From contig NZ_FXTK01000027.1 in the NCBI RefSeq assembly GCF_900182695.1, positions 1 to 37,827 of the forward strand: 37,827 nucleotides of DNA, given 5' to 3'. Both the position numbers and the translations under genes were made by a program. This DNA is from Paracoccus laeviglucosivorans (GTDB taxonomy: Bacteria; Pseudomonadota; Alphaproteobacteria; Rhodobacterales; Rhodobacteraceae). The notes beneath the pieces were generated by a model. That model had not been told where the DNA came from. It did no database searches and worked only from the letters and a program-made list of their open reading frames with translations. The stretch's first letter is position 1; the number at the start of each line of letters is the position of its first letter. Of this stretch, positions 6,773 to 14,773 are shown one piece after another.

Positions 6773-9700
6773 TTACAGATTGGCGCTAGCTTGTTGGCTT
6801 TCAAATGCCCTCAGCAATACCGTTACTGGGTGATGCGGTCGTGCGCCCGAAAGCCTTTCGGCTTGGCAACGGCATGAAAAACCGGTCGCTAATAAGCTGT
6901 TTTTCCCACTTTCCTCTACAATCTCGCGCCAGTTCCTGTCGTAAAGACCGGAAGATACTTCTTGGTTGCGCGTCTCGTGGCCGAACAACCCAGCCATGCC
7001 GCAACAACCTCGATCCTGAATGCGAAGCTCTAACCCGAATTTGCCGAACGCCACTTTCCAACCTTCGGCGCTTTCGGGCGTCAACGCGCGCTCGGTGCAA
7101 TGCAACGCGAGGGAATACTCGCGGTTGATATGATCGACGGGAGGCAGACAACCTGCGCGGCGTTCGATCCATTCCGGAAATGTCGTGACGAGCCATTTGG
7201 GCTGACTCCCCAGAACATGCGGATACTCGTCGCGAAACATCAGTGTTGTGGCGGGATCAAGCCCGATGAGTTCAGCGCCCGCGCCCGCAAGCGCGTCTAG
7301 ATCCTGCGCCATACGCTCAGCCGTCTTACGGAAAGCCTGCACATAGCCCGAGACATGCAGAACCTTGCCGCTGGGCCGATAGGCAAGGACAAAGACCTGC
7401 TGCCCCATTCGCTGCAAAAGCTCCGCGTGGTCCAGCGCGACCTGCGCATCGTAAAACGGGACAAATGGATCTTGCACGATCACGACCGAGGGGCCGGTCA
7501 TGCGCGATATGATCTGTTCTGCGCCCAGAACCTTGATCCCAAGCCGCTGCAATCCCCGCTGAAAAGCCCTGCCATGTGGCAAGGGCAGGTCGCATAGCTT
7601 CAGGACGCGCGACATCGTGCCTTGGACCAGCGGATTGCCCATCACGGGCCGCAAAACCGGTGCCAGCTTGGCCATGATCGGTGCGGCGGTTTCAATATGG
7701 CGCAAAAGGCGGTGCGACACGGGCCGGGGATGGGATTCATGATACCATTCGAGGAAACCCGAGCGCATGGCGGGGATATCTACCCGCACCGGACAACCGC
7801 CCCCCGCGCATGCCTTACAGGACAAGCATTGGTCCATCGATTCCTTCAGTCCCGGCACCAGCTGACGCAACCCGACTTGATCCCCGGCCGAGCGTAGCCG
7901 CAGCCATTCGCGCAGCAACTCGGCCCGGCCCTTGGGGGAAAAGCGCCGGTCCATGGTTGCGCGATAGGATGGGCAGAGGACTGCCGCCCGATCCAGTCCA
8001 AAGCAGTTGCCGTTGCCGTTGCAATGCATCGCGCGATCAAAGCCCGAAAGCAGATCGGAACGAATTGCGCCATCCGAGGCGCCGCGCATCGGCGGTGCAT
8101 CCAGCGCGGGGATGGGGCCATGCCCCGCAGGCGAGGCGATCTTTCCGGGATTGAGGCGGTTCATCGGGTCGAAAAGGGTCTTTATCGCGTCCATGACCCC
8201 GACCAGATTCGGCCCGATCACCTCGGCGCTGTATTCGCCGCGGAAGCCCTTGCCATGTTCGCCCCAGAACAACCCGCCATGCCGCCGCGTCAGCTCGAAG
8301 ACGCGGTCAGAAATTGTGCGAATGCGCGCCCGGTCCTCGGGGCGGGTCATATCCAGAAGCGGACGCATATGCACGACGCCGACATCGGCGTGACCAAACA
8401 TGCCGACATCAACGCCGTCTTGCCGCAGGTCGCGCTGCAGTTCGTCAATGAAATCGGCCAAGGCTTCGGGTGGAACCACGAAATCCTCGACAAAGGGTTG
8501 CGCGCGGCGCCTGGTCTGCTGTTTCAGCAGCAACCCCTGGCATGCCTTGCGCAGGGACCAGATCGCATCGACTTCTGCTGCCTCGCGCGCCTCTGTCGCG
8601 ATCAGAAAACCTGCGTGGTTCGCCCCGGCCGACGACAACGCGTCGTGAAAACGGCTCAGGCGTTCTGCGATCTGCTGTCGGCTGTCGCCCTGGAATTCCA
8701 CAAAATGCAACGCTTGCGGATCTGCCCCCTTCCCCCAAAGCCGGTTCGCCATATCGCGATAGTCCGAGCTGCGCACCAAAGTCAGGATCTTGTCGTCTAT
8801 GAACTCGATCGCCGAGGGCTCGCTTTCCAGCAGAAATGGCACGGCACGCAAGGCGGCATCCAGACTGTCATAGCCGACCGCGACGACGGCGGTATGCGCT
8901 GGGATCGGCTCTACCCGGCAGGTGATCGTGGTGATCACCGCCAATGTGCCTTCCGAGCCGCAAATCAAGGAAGGAAGGTCGACGACGCCCTGATCGTTCA
9001 GAGCATTCAGCAGGTCATAGCCTGTGAAACCGCGATTCAACTTGGGGAAAGCCTGCCGAATCCCAGCGCGATGAGGATGCAAGATATCCCATACGGACCG
9101 GCGCAGATCCTGAGGGCAGTCGGTGGCAGAAACTTCGATTTCGCGCCCGTCAGCCAACACCAGGCCCAGACGCTCGACCCAGGCCGAGGTCTTGCCATAG
9201 ATACGGGAACCCTTGCCCGAACTGTCGTTTGACACCATGCCGCCGATGGTCGCGCGGTTGGTCGTTGACACATGTGGCGGAAAGAACAGCCCATGCGGCC
9301 GCAGGTAGTCATTCAGCTGATCGCGGATCACGCCCGGCTGGACCCGGATCGTCCGCGCGACCGGGTCAAAATCACTGATCTGCCGCATACGGCGTGAACA
9401 GTCGATAACGATGCCGTGCCCCAAAGACTGGCCGTTGCACGACGTCCCGCCGCCCCTTGGCTGGAAGGAAAGGCCCGAATGGCGATCAGAGTGCGCGACG
9501 CGCATTGCCAACGCGATGTCGGCTGCACTGGCCGGATAAATGATCGCCTGAGGCATCAGTTGATAGATCGAATTGTCCGTCGCGTAAACGACGCGGCTCG
9601 CCTGATCGTCCGCGATGTCCCCGCTGAAGCCAGCACTGCGCAAGGCCGCGAGATAGGCGCCGACTGCTTGAAGGCCTGAGACTGAAGTTTGCGTCGACAT
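6773..9700 (-). CDS. ydiJ: YdiJ-type FAD/Fe-S 2-hydroxyacid dehydrogenase
   Basis: A 975-residue two-part oxidoreductase that follows E. coli YdiJ along its whole length. The N-terminal PCMH-type FAD domain (about residues 40-210) has 'PRGGGTSCNGQSLG' and 'TTNRATIGGMVSNDSSG'. The FAD-oxidase C-terminal domain (about 230-490) includes 'FVEDFVVPPEALADF' and 'GLFWGEHGKGFRGEYS'. A ferredoxin-like region follows with 'CNGNGNCFGLDR...CPSY' and 'CLSCKACAGGGCPV', then a cysteine-rich CCG-type domain with 'RGCCGMAGLFGHE' and 'FSCRCQ'. The family oxidises D-2-hydroxyacids, and YdiJ relatives are linked to D-2-hydroxyglutarate. The start at 9700 is chosen by homology; an ATG at 9757 lacks a ribosome binding site. 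It is divergent from the sdh-like operon. With lhgO in the same block, both 2-hydroxyglutarate enantiomers could be oxidised. Confidence 0.88.
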   Translation of the reverse strand: MSTQTSVSGLQAVGAYLAALRSAGFSGDIADDQASRVVYATDNSIYQLMPQAIIYPASAADIALAMRVAHSDRHSGLSFQPRGGGTSCNGQSLGHGIVIDCSRRMRQISDFDPVARTIRVQPGVIRDQLNDYLRPHGLFFPPHVSTTNRATIGGMVSNDSSGKGSRIYGKTSAWVERLGLVLADGREIEVSATDCPQDLRRSVWDILHPHRAGIRQAFPKLNRGFTGYDLLNALNDQGVVDLPSLICGSEGTLAVITTITCRVEPIPAHTAVVAVGYDSLDAALRAVPFLLESEPSAIEFIDDKILTLVRSSDYRDMANRLWGKGADPQALHFVEFQGDSRQQIAERLSRFHDALSSAGANHAGFLIATEAREAAEVDAIWSLRKACQGLLLKQQTRRRAQPFVEDFVVPPEALADFIDELQRDLRQDGVDVGMFGHADVGVVHMRPLLDMTRPEDRARIRTISDRVFELTRRHGGLFWGEHGKGFRGEYSAEVIGPNLVGVMDAIKTLFDPMNRLNPGKIASPAGHGPIPALDAPPMRGASDGAIRSDLLSGFDRAMHCNGNGNCFGLDRAAVLCPSYRATMDRRFSPKGRAELLREWLRLRSAGDQVGLRQLVPGLKESMDQCLSCKACAGGGCPVRVDIPAMRSGFLEWYHESHPRPVSHRLLRHIETAAPIMAKLAPVLRPVMGNPLVQGTMSRVLKLCDLPLPHGRAFQRGLQRLGIKVLGAEQIISRMTGPSVVIVQDPFVPFYDAQVALDHAELLQRMGQQVFVLAYRPSGKVLHVSGYVQAFRKTAERMAQDLDALAGAGAELIGLDPATTLMFRDEYPHVLGSQPKWLVTTFPEWIERRAGCLPPVDHINREYSLALHCTERALTPESAEGWKVAFGKFGLELRIQDRGCCGMAGLFGHETRNQEVSSGLYDRNWREIVEESGKNSLLATGFSCRCQAERLSGARPHHPVTVLLRAFESQQASANL

Positions 9701-9939
9701 GGGTCTGCTGTTTCCGATGAGGGGTTGGCTGTCACTGCGCCAAGGGGCTGCCGCCAATGCCTATATGTTAGAATGACTTTAGAAGAATGATAAATTCTTT
9801 AAATTCCTGTAAGGTAAACTGAATTCATCTGCACTGCATATTGTTAGAATTTGTTACATATTGATTTAGGATTAGTTCCTTTGTGTTAGTCATTCTCGCA
9901 TATACGGTGAGTCTCATAAGTGAAGCCAACAGGTGCGCT
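9701..9939. promoter_or_regulatory. Divergent promoter region ydiJ / sdh-like operon
   Basis: This AT-rich intergenic stretch serves two divergent operons. It contains a direct repeat TGTTAGAAT (9766-9774 and 9842-9850) and a third partial copy TGTTAG (9884-9889). A 9-nt inverted pair AGAATGACT (9770-9778) and AGTCATTCT (9888-9896) lies at the two flanks. TGTAAG (9808-9813) and TCATAAGTGAA (9914-9924) also occur in other spacers of the block. These look like operator elements, possibly for LysR proteins. Confidence 0.45.
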
Positions 9940-10668
9940 GTGAGCGAGAATTCAAAATCCATGGAGGTGTCGGTCTGGCGCGGATCGGGCGATCAGGGCG
10001 CGTTCGAAACCTTCTCTGTTCCGGCACAAGACAATCAGACCGTTCTGGATGTCGTCAGCTGGATCCAGCAGACCGTCGATCCGTCTCTGACCTATCGTTA
10101 CGCCTGCCGGGTGGGCATGTGCGGGTCATGCGCGATGATGGTGAACGGCCAGCCGCGCTGGACCTGCCGGACGCATGTCAAGAAAGTGTTGACCGACGGC
10201 AAATTGCAGATCGGTCCCCTGCGCAACCTGCCGGTCATCAAGGATCTGGCCGCCGACATGGACCCGTTTTTCGACAAATGGGTCAAGGCAGGCGGCGTCC
10301 ACAAGCCCAGTCGCAGCCGGGCCGAGCCGATCCAGGAGGTCAGCCCCGAAGAGCCGGGCCGCGTCGTCGCCAACAAGGCCATCGAATGCATCAACTGTTC
10401 GGTCTGCTATGCGGCCTGCGATACGGTCGCGAACAATCCCGACTATCTGGGCCCGGCGGCGCTGCAGCGCGCATGGACGCTATACAACGACGTCAAGATC
10501 GAGGACCGGCAGGCTGTTCTTGATACGGTGTCCGGTTCGGGTGGCTGCCTGAACTGCCATTCGCAGGGCAGTTGCACCCGGTTCTGTCCCAACGAATTGG
10601 ACCCGCTGAGCGCCATCGCGGGGCTGAAGCGTGCCACAGCGCGGTCGTTCCTGAAGGGGAGGGGATGA
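9940..10668 (+). CDS. sdhB: Succinate dehydrogenase/fumarate reductase-like Fe-S subunit
   Basis: A 242-residue iron-sulfur subunit of an SDH/FRD-type complex. The N-terminal plant-ferredoxin part carries the [2Fe-2S] ligands in 'YACRVGMCGSC' and a later 'WTCRT'. The C-terminal part carries 'CINCSVCYAAC' and 'CLNCHSQGSCTRFCP', which hold the [4Fe-4S] and [3Fe-4S] centres. It wires electrons from the flavoprotein to the membrane anchor. The GTG at 9940 is preferred over ATG 9961 (weak site) and ATG 9883, since the residues from it resemble typical SdhB N-termini and an AGG lies 6 nt upstream. It overlaps the next gene. Gene order B-anchor-anchor-A differs from E. coli frdABCD. Confidence 0.88.
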   Translation: MSENSKSMEVSVWRGSGDQGAFETFSVPAQDNQTVLDVVSWIQQTVDPSLTYRYACRVGMCGSCAMMVNGQPRWTCRTHVKKVLTDGKLQIGPLRNLPVIKDLAADMDPFFDKWVKAGGVHKPSRSRAEPIQEVSPEEPGRVVANKAIECINCSVCYAACDTVANNPDYLGPAALQRAWTLYNDVKIEDRQAVLDTVSGSGGCLNCHSQGSCTRFCPNELDPLSAIAGLKRATARSFLKGRG

Positions 10669-11000
10669 TGCTTAATCTGCATTACTACATGGCGCAGCGC
10701 CTTAGCGCGATGGTCATGGGGCCGCTGGTTCTGGGGCATCTGGCCGTCATGGTCTATGCTATCCAAGGCGGCCTCAGCAGCGCGGAAATCCTGTCGCGGA
10801 CGCAAGGCAGCATCGCGTGGTTCCTGTTCTACGGCGCATTCGTCGTCGCCGTTTCGATCCACGCTGCGATCGGTCTGCGCGTCATCCTGCACGAAACCAC
10901 CGGCCTGCGCGGGCGTCTGCTTGAAGTTTTCACCTGGGGCGTCGGCATCACGCTGCTGTTCATGGGGGCGCGCGCCGTTTCGGCCGTGACGATGCTATGA
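10668..11000 (+). CDS. SDH/FRD-like membrane anchor subunit (first)
   Basis: A 110-residue membrane protein with three predicted helices: 'VMGPLVLGHLAVMVYAI', 'WFLFYGAFVVAVSIHAAIGL' and 'FTWGVGITLLFMGARAV'. The QRLSA start and the His residues in the first two helices (LGHLAV, SIHAAIGLR) fit haem-b/quinone-binding anchors of the SdhC/SdhD type. Its stop overlaps the next start as ATGA. Two in-frame ATGs (10665 and 10668) both overlap the sdhB stop; 10668 has the better spacing to the GGGGAGGGG site. Confidence 0.78.
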   Translation: MLNLHYYMAQRLSAMVMGPLVLGHLAVMVYAIQGGLSSAEILSRTQGSIAWFLFYGAFVVAVSIHAAIGLRVILHETTGLRGRLLEVFTWGVGITLLFMGARAVSAVTML

Positions 11001-11341
11001 TCGTGAAACCTCATCGCAAGCACCCGCTTTGGCTGGCCTATATGCTGCACCGGCTGTCCGGTTTGGCGCTGGGGCTGTTCCTGCCCGCGCATTTCTATGT
11101 CCTGTCGCTGGCGCTGACGCAGCCCGAGCGGCTGGACGGCTTTCTAAGCTTTGCCGAGAACCCGCTGGTCAAGTTCGCGGAATTCGGGCTGGTCTTCCTG
11201 CTGGCCGCGCATTTCTTTGGGGGGCTTCGGCTGTTGGCGCTGGAATTCCTACCCTGGTCGCCGCGCCAGAAAACTCTGGCTGCGGGAACAATCGCGGGCG
11301 CTTTCCTGATCTCTGGCACTTTCCTTTTGCGAGCGGTGTAG
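10997..11341 (+). CDS. SDH/FRD-like cytochrome b anchor subunit (second)
   Basis: A 114-residue membrane protein with the SdhC-type signature 'YMLHRLSGLALGLFLPAHF' followed by two further helices ('FGLVFLLAAHFFGGLRLL' and 'AAGTIAGAFLISGTFLL'). The HRxSG motif and the His of AHFFGG are the expected quinone-site and haem-ligand regions. The ATG overlaps the previous stop (ATGA), and the next gene starts 3 nt after its stop. Together with the preceding gene it forms the membrane domain, so the complex should be quinone-linked. Confidence 0.82.
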   Translation: MIVKPHRKHPLWLAYMLHRLSGLALGLFLPAHFYVLSLALTQPERLDGFLSFAENPLVKFAEFGLVFLLAAHFFGGLRLLALEFLPWSPRQKTLAAGTIAGAFLISGTFLLRAV

Positions 11342-11344
11342 ACC

Positions 11345-13108
11345 ATGCCATTGAAATTCGACATCGAACGTGACGACACTGATATCTTGATCCTCGGTTC
11401 GGGCGGGGCGGGGCTGTTTGCGGCACTGCACGCCCAGCAAAGCGCACCTCCGGGCACGCGGATCACGCTGGCGGTCAAGGGGCTGATCGGCAAATGCGGC
11501 TGCACCCGCATGGTGCAGGGCGGCTATAATGTCGCGCTTGGCGGTGGCGACACGGTCGAGCGTCATTTCATGGACACGATCAACGGCGGCAAATGGCTGC
11601 CCAATCAGGACATGGCATGGCGGCTGTGCGAACAGGCCGTGGTCCGCATCCGCGAGTTGGAAAATGAGGTCGGCTGCTTTTTCGACCGCAACCCCGACGG
11701 CACGCTGCATCAAAAGGCCTTTGCCGGCCAGACTGCCGACCGGACCGTCCACAAGGGCGACCTGACCGGGATCGAGATCATCAGCCGCCTGATGGAACAG
11801 GTGCTGGCGCGCCCGATCCGCAAATTGCAGGAACATCGCGCCATCGGGTTGATCCCGACAGCAGATGGCTCGGCCTTGGCCGGAGTTCTGTTCATCGACA
11901 TGCGGACCGGCGGCTTTCGCTTCGTGCGCGCCAAATGCGTGATGATGGGCACGGGCGGCGGCCCGACGATGTATAAGTATCACACGCCATCGGGTGACAA
12001 GACCATGGACGGGCTGGCCATGGCGCTGCGCATCGGCCTGCCGCTGCGCGATATGGAGATGGTGCAGTTCCACCCGACCGGCCTGCTGGCGGGCGACCAT
12101 ACCCGCATGACCGGCACCGTGCTGGAAGAAGGGCTGCGTGGCGCGGGTGGACAGTTGCTGAACGCGCGCGGCGACCGCTTCATGTTCGATTATGACACCC
12201 GGGGCGAGCGGGCGACGCGCGACGTGGTCAGCCGCGGCATCTATGCCGAAATGCGCAAGAACAACGACCCGACGCAGGTCGGCATGTTCATCTCGATGAG
12301 CCATCTGGGGCCGGAAAATGTGCGCCGGAAATTCGCGGGCATGGTGAAACGCTGCGCCGATTCCGGATTCGATCTGGCGGGCGGCAAGGTCGAGGTGGTG
12401 CCGACCGCGCATTACTTCATGGGCGGCGTCATCGTCGATCCCGACACTCGCACGGAAATGGAGGGGCTTTACGTCGCGGGCGAAGATGCGGGCGGCGCGC
12501 ATGGCTCGAACCGCCTGGGCGGGAATGGTGTCGCGAACTCGACGGTCTTTGGCGGCATCGCGGGCGATGTGATGGGGTCCGATATCCGGGGCATGACCGC
12601 GCTGCGCGACCCCGATGAATATGTGCTGGCGGCCGAGATCGAGCGCGCCTGCCACCCCTTCGCGAAACCTGCCGGACCGATCCAACCGCTGCGCCACAAG
12701 CTGCAGGAAGCGATGTGGGAAGATGTCGGCGTCATGCGCACCGGCCCCGGATTGCAGCGCGGCCAGAAACGCGTGGCCGAGATCCGGGAAGAGTTGATGC
12801 AGACGGGCATCGACCCGGCGAATCTGGCCTTCAATCTGACCTGGCATGACTGGCTGAACATGGCGTCGCTCGTCGAGGTATCTGAAGTCATCGCCATGGC
12901 GGGCGAGCTGCGCGAGAACTCTCGCGGTGCGCATTTCCGCGAGGATTTCCCCGAGAGCGGCGATCTTGAAAGCTCGTATTTCACACTGGCGCGGAGAGAG
13001 GGCGACGATCTGACGCTAAGCCGCGAGCAGGTGCAGTTCACCATCGTGCGTCCGGGCGAAACCATCCTGCCCGCGCATGAGCCGGAAACCCTCGTTGCCA
13101 CCCAATAA
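11345..13108 (+). CDS. sdhA: SDH/FRD-like flavoprotein subunit, atypical active site
   Basis: A 587-residue flavoprotein, the usual SdhA length. The FAD motif is 'ILGSGGAGLFAALHA' (residues 16-30). Active-site elements retained against E. coli SdhA are QFHPTG (His243), 'TRDVVSR' (Arg292, catalytic Arg), 'HYFMGG' (His356) and 'GSNRLGG' (Arg390). Differences are notable. The His that covalently binds FAD (SHTV in SdhA) is Cys53 in 'CGCTRMVQGG'. The Thr that contacts the substrate carboxylate (TEG) is Glu261 in 'LEEGLRGAGG'. RGEGG has become RGAGG. FAD is therefore probably non-covalent and the substrate may not be plain succinate or fumarate. It lies in the operon between the anchors and a fumarase-like pair. 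Confidence 0.87.
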   Translation: MPLKFDIERDDTDILILGSGGAGLFAALHAQQSAPPGTRITLAVKGLIGKCGCTRMVQGGYNVALGGGDTVERHFMDTINGGKWLPNQDMAWRLCEQAVVRIRELENEVGCFFDRNPDGTLHQKAFAGQTADRTVHKGDLTGIEIISRLMEQVLARPIRKLQEHRAIGLIPTADGSALAGVLFIDMRTGGFRFVRAKCVMMGTGGGPTMYKYHTPSGDKTMDGLAMALRIGLPLRDMEMVQFHPTGLLAGDHTRMTGTVLEEGLRGAGGQLLNARGDRFMFDYDTRGERATRDVVSRGIYAEMRKNNDPTQVGMFISMSHLGPENVRRKFAGMVKRCADSGFDLAGGKVEVVPTAHYFMGGVIVDPDTRTEMEGLYVAGEDAGGAHGSNRLGGNGVANSTVFGGIAGDVMGSDIRGMTALRDPDEYVLAAEIERACHPFAKPAGPIQPLRHKLQEAMWEDVGVMRTGPGLQRGQKRVAEIREELMQTGIDPANLAFNLTWHDWLNMASLVEVSEVIAMAGELRENSRGAHFREDFPESGDLESSYFTLARREGDDLTLSREQVQFTIVRPGETILPAHEPETLVATQ

Positions 13109-13151
13109 GACCAGCCGGGCACGCCAGTTCCCAGCACAGGAGGAAGCACAC

Positions 13152-14108
13152 GTGATACCGATCAAACTGATCCAATCCACCGCCGAAACGCTGATGGCCA
13201 AGGCCGCCATCGAGATCCCCGAGGATTATCTGGACGGGCTGCAAAAGGCCGCAAAGACCGAAGACGGCGACCTGTCATCATTCGTGCTGCAGGCGATGCT
13301 GGAGAATTACGAGGCCGCCAAGCAGGACCGCCGCGCCATGTGCGGCGATACCGGCACTCCGCGCTGGTATGTGAAGATGGGCAACGACACCCGGATCGAA
13401 GGCGGCCCGATTGCACTGGAGGAAGCCCTGCGCAGCGCCACTTCGAACGCGACAAGTGCTGTGCCCCTGCGCCCGAACCGCGTGCATCCGCTGTGGCGCA
13501 CCGATCACAACAACAATGTCGGCATCGGCGCGCCTGAAATCGAATATGGCTATGAACCCGGTGGCGAATGGATCGACCTGATCACCGTCCACAAGGGCGG
13601 GTTGTTTGGCACGGATTACCGGATGCTGTTCCCCTCGGACGGCATCCAGGGGATCAAGCGGTTCTATCTGGACAGCCTTGTCGCCTTTGGCAAACGCGGG
13701 CTTGCCTGTCAGCCGGCGATCATCGGCATTGGCCTCGGCGGCTGCAAGGACACCTGCATGGTCTTAGGCAAGCGCGCCGCTTGTCTGCGCACGGTGGGCG
13801 ACCGCAACAGCGACCCACGCATCGCAGCGCTTGAGGAAGAGTTCAAGGAACTCGGCAACTCGATCGGCATGGGGGCCATGGGGTTCGTCGGCAAGAACAT
13901 GGTCATCGATACCCATATCGAGGTCGGCTATTGCCACACCGGCGGCATGCAGATGTCGGTCCACGCCTTCTGCCTGTCTTCGCGCCGCGCCGTCGCCCGC
14001 ATCCATGCTGATGGCCGGGTTGAACACCGCACCGATCCCGACTGGTTCACACCCTATCAGCGCCGCGAAACCGTCGGCTGGGACATGGCGATGGAGGCTG
14101 CCGAATGA
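13152..14108 (+). CDS. Class I fumarase/tartrate dehydratase-like alpha subunit
   Basis: A 318-residue [4Fe-4S] hydro-lyase subunit of the two-subunit fumarase/TtdA type. The first cluster Cys is in 'MCGDTGTPRWYVKMG', others are in 'GLGGCKDTCMVLG' and 'VGYCHTGGM', and there is a 'KGGLFGTDYRMLFPSDGI' loop. Relatives add water to fumarate or dehydrate tartrate and similar hydroxyacids. The GTG at 13152 is chosen because AGGAGGAAG lies about 6 nt upstream; an ATG at 13077 inside sdhA is in frame but lacks support. The stop overlaps the beta subunit start as ATGA. Next to an SDH-like complex, the natural reading is dehydrogenation followed by hydration. The glycine-rich 'GGxxD' region carries extra Cys residues, so the substrate may be non-standard. 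Confidence 0.85.
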   Translation: MIPIKLIQSTAETLMAKAAIEIPEDYLDGLQKAAKTEDGDLSSFVLQAMLENYEAAKQDRRAMCGDTGTPRWYVKMGNDTRIEGGPIALEEALRSATSNATSAVPLRPNRVHPLWRTDHNNNVGIGAPEIEYGYEPGGEWIDLITVHKGGLFGTDYRMLFPSDGIQGIKRFYLDSLVAFGKRGLACQPAIIGIGLGGCKDTCMVLGKRAACLRTVGDRNSDPRIAALEEEFKELGNSIGMGAMGFVGKNMVIDTHIEVGYCHTGGMQMSVHAFCLSSRRAVARIHADGRVEHRTDPDWFTPYQRRETVGWDMAMEAAE

Positions 14109-14773
14109 AACCGCGTGAAGTCATCCTAAGCACAACCCCCACCGATGCCGAGATCGCCGAGTTGCGGCTGGGCGACATCGTTTACCTGAACGGGCTGATG
14201 TATACCGCCCGCGAAGGCGTCTACATGCGCGCGCTGGAAGGTCAGGCCAACATTCCGATGGAGCTGCCCTCGCAAAGCGCGGCGAATTTTCACTGTTCAC
14301 CCGCCGCGACAATCCGCTCGGATGGCAGTTTCGACATGGGCGCGGTCACCGCAACCGCCAGTTTTCGCTTCGCGAAATGGCTGCCCGAATGGATCGCCAA
14401 GACCGGGGCCAAGCTGATTATCGGCAAGGGCGGCATGTCGTCCAAGGATTACAAGGAATATTTCGTGCCGAACGGCGCGGTCTATCTGTCCACCGTAGGC
14501 TATGGCACCGGCGCACTACTGGGACGCGGCGTCGAGAATGTCGAGGCCGTGCATTGGAACGAGGAACTGGGCCTGGCCCAGGCGATGTGGGTTATCCGCT
14601 GCAACCGGATGGGGCCGTTCCTTGTCGCCTCGGATCTTGAAGGCAACTGTTTGTTCGAGCGCGAAAACGCCAAGATCGCCGAAAATCTTGAGCGCGTCTA
14701 TGAAGGCACCAAGCCCGCCGTCCTGAGGCGCTTTGGCGAAACCGACGACCGCCGGGACGAGCTGATCGGATGA
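14105..14773 (+). CDS. Class I fumarase/tartrate dehydratase-like beta subunit
   Basis: A 222-residue partner of the preceding alpha subunit, of the TtdB/fumarase C-terminal type. Recognisable elements are 'RLGDIVYLNGLMYTARE' (matching the '...TGxxxTxRD' start), 'GAVTATASFRFAKW' in place of the usual GPTTSxRM, and 'LIIGKGGMSSKDYKEYF', where GKGGM is conserved. The Thr, Ser and Arg of the TTSxR segment and the Lys of GKGG are kept, but the usual RDxxH is AREGVY. This suggests a working lyase with a modified substrate pocket. It overlaps both neighbours as ATGA, so the alpha-beta-exporter order is one translational unit. Confidence 0.82.
   Translation: MKPREVILSTTPTDAEIAELRLGDIVYLNGLMYTAREGVYMRALEGQANIPMELPSQSAANFHCSPAATIRSDGSFDMGAVTATASFRFAKWLPEWIAKTGAKLIIGKGGMSSKDYKEYFVPNGAVYLSTVGYGTGALLGRGVENVEAVHWNEELGLAQAMWVIRCNRMGPFLVASDLEGNCLFERENAKIAENLERVYEGTKPAVLRRFGETDDRRDELIG

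Noticed and set aside
9758..9939. Upstream ATG at 9883 as the sdhB start
   Set aside because: The added residues do not match SdhB N-termini and would run through the promoter repeats. The GTG at 9940 fits better.
11249..12934. Very long open frame (561 codons) antisense to the sdhA-like gene
   Set aside because: It is His/Arg/Gln-rich with no family features and no ribosome site. It mirrors the GC-rich codon pattern of the true gene, which has clear SdhA motifs.
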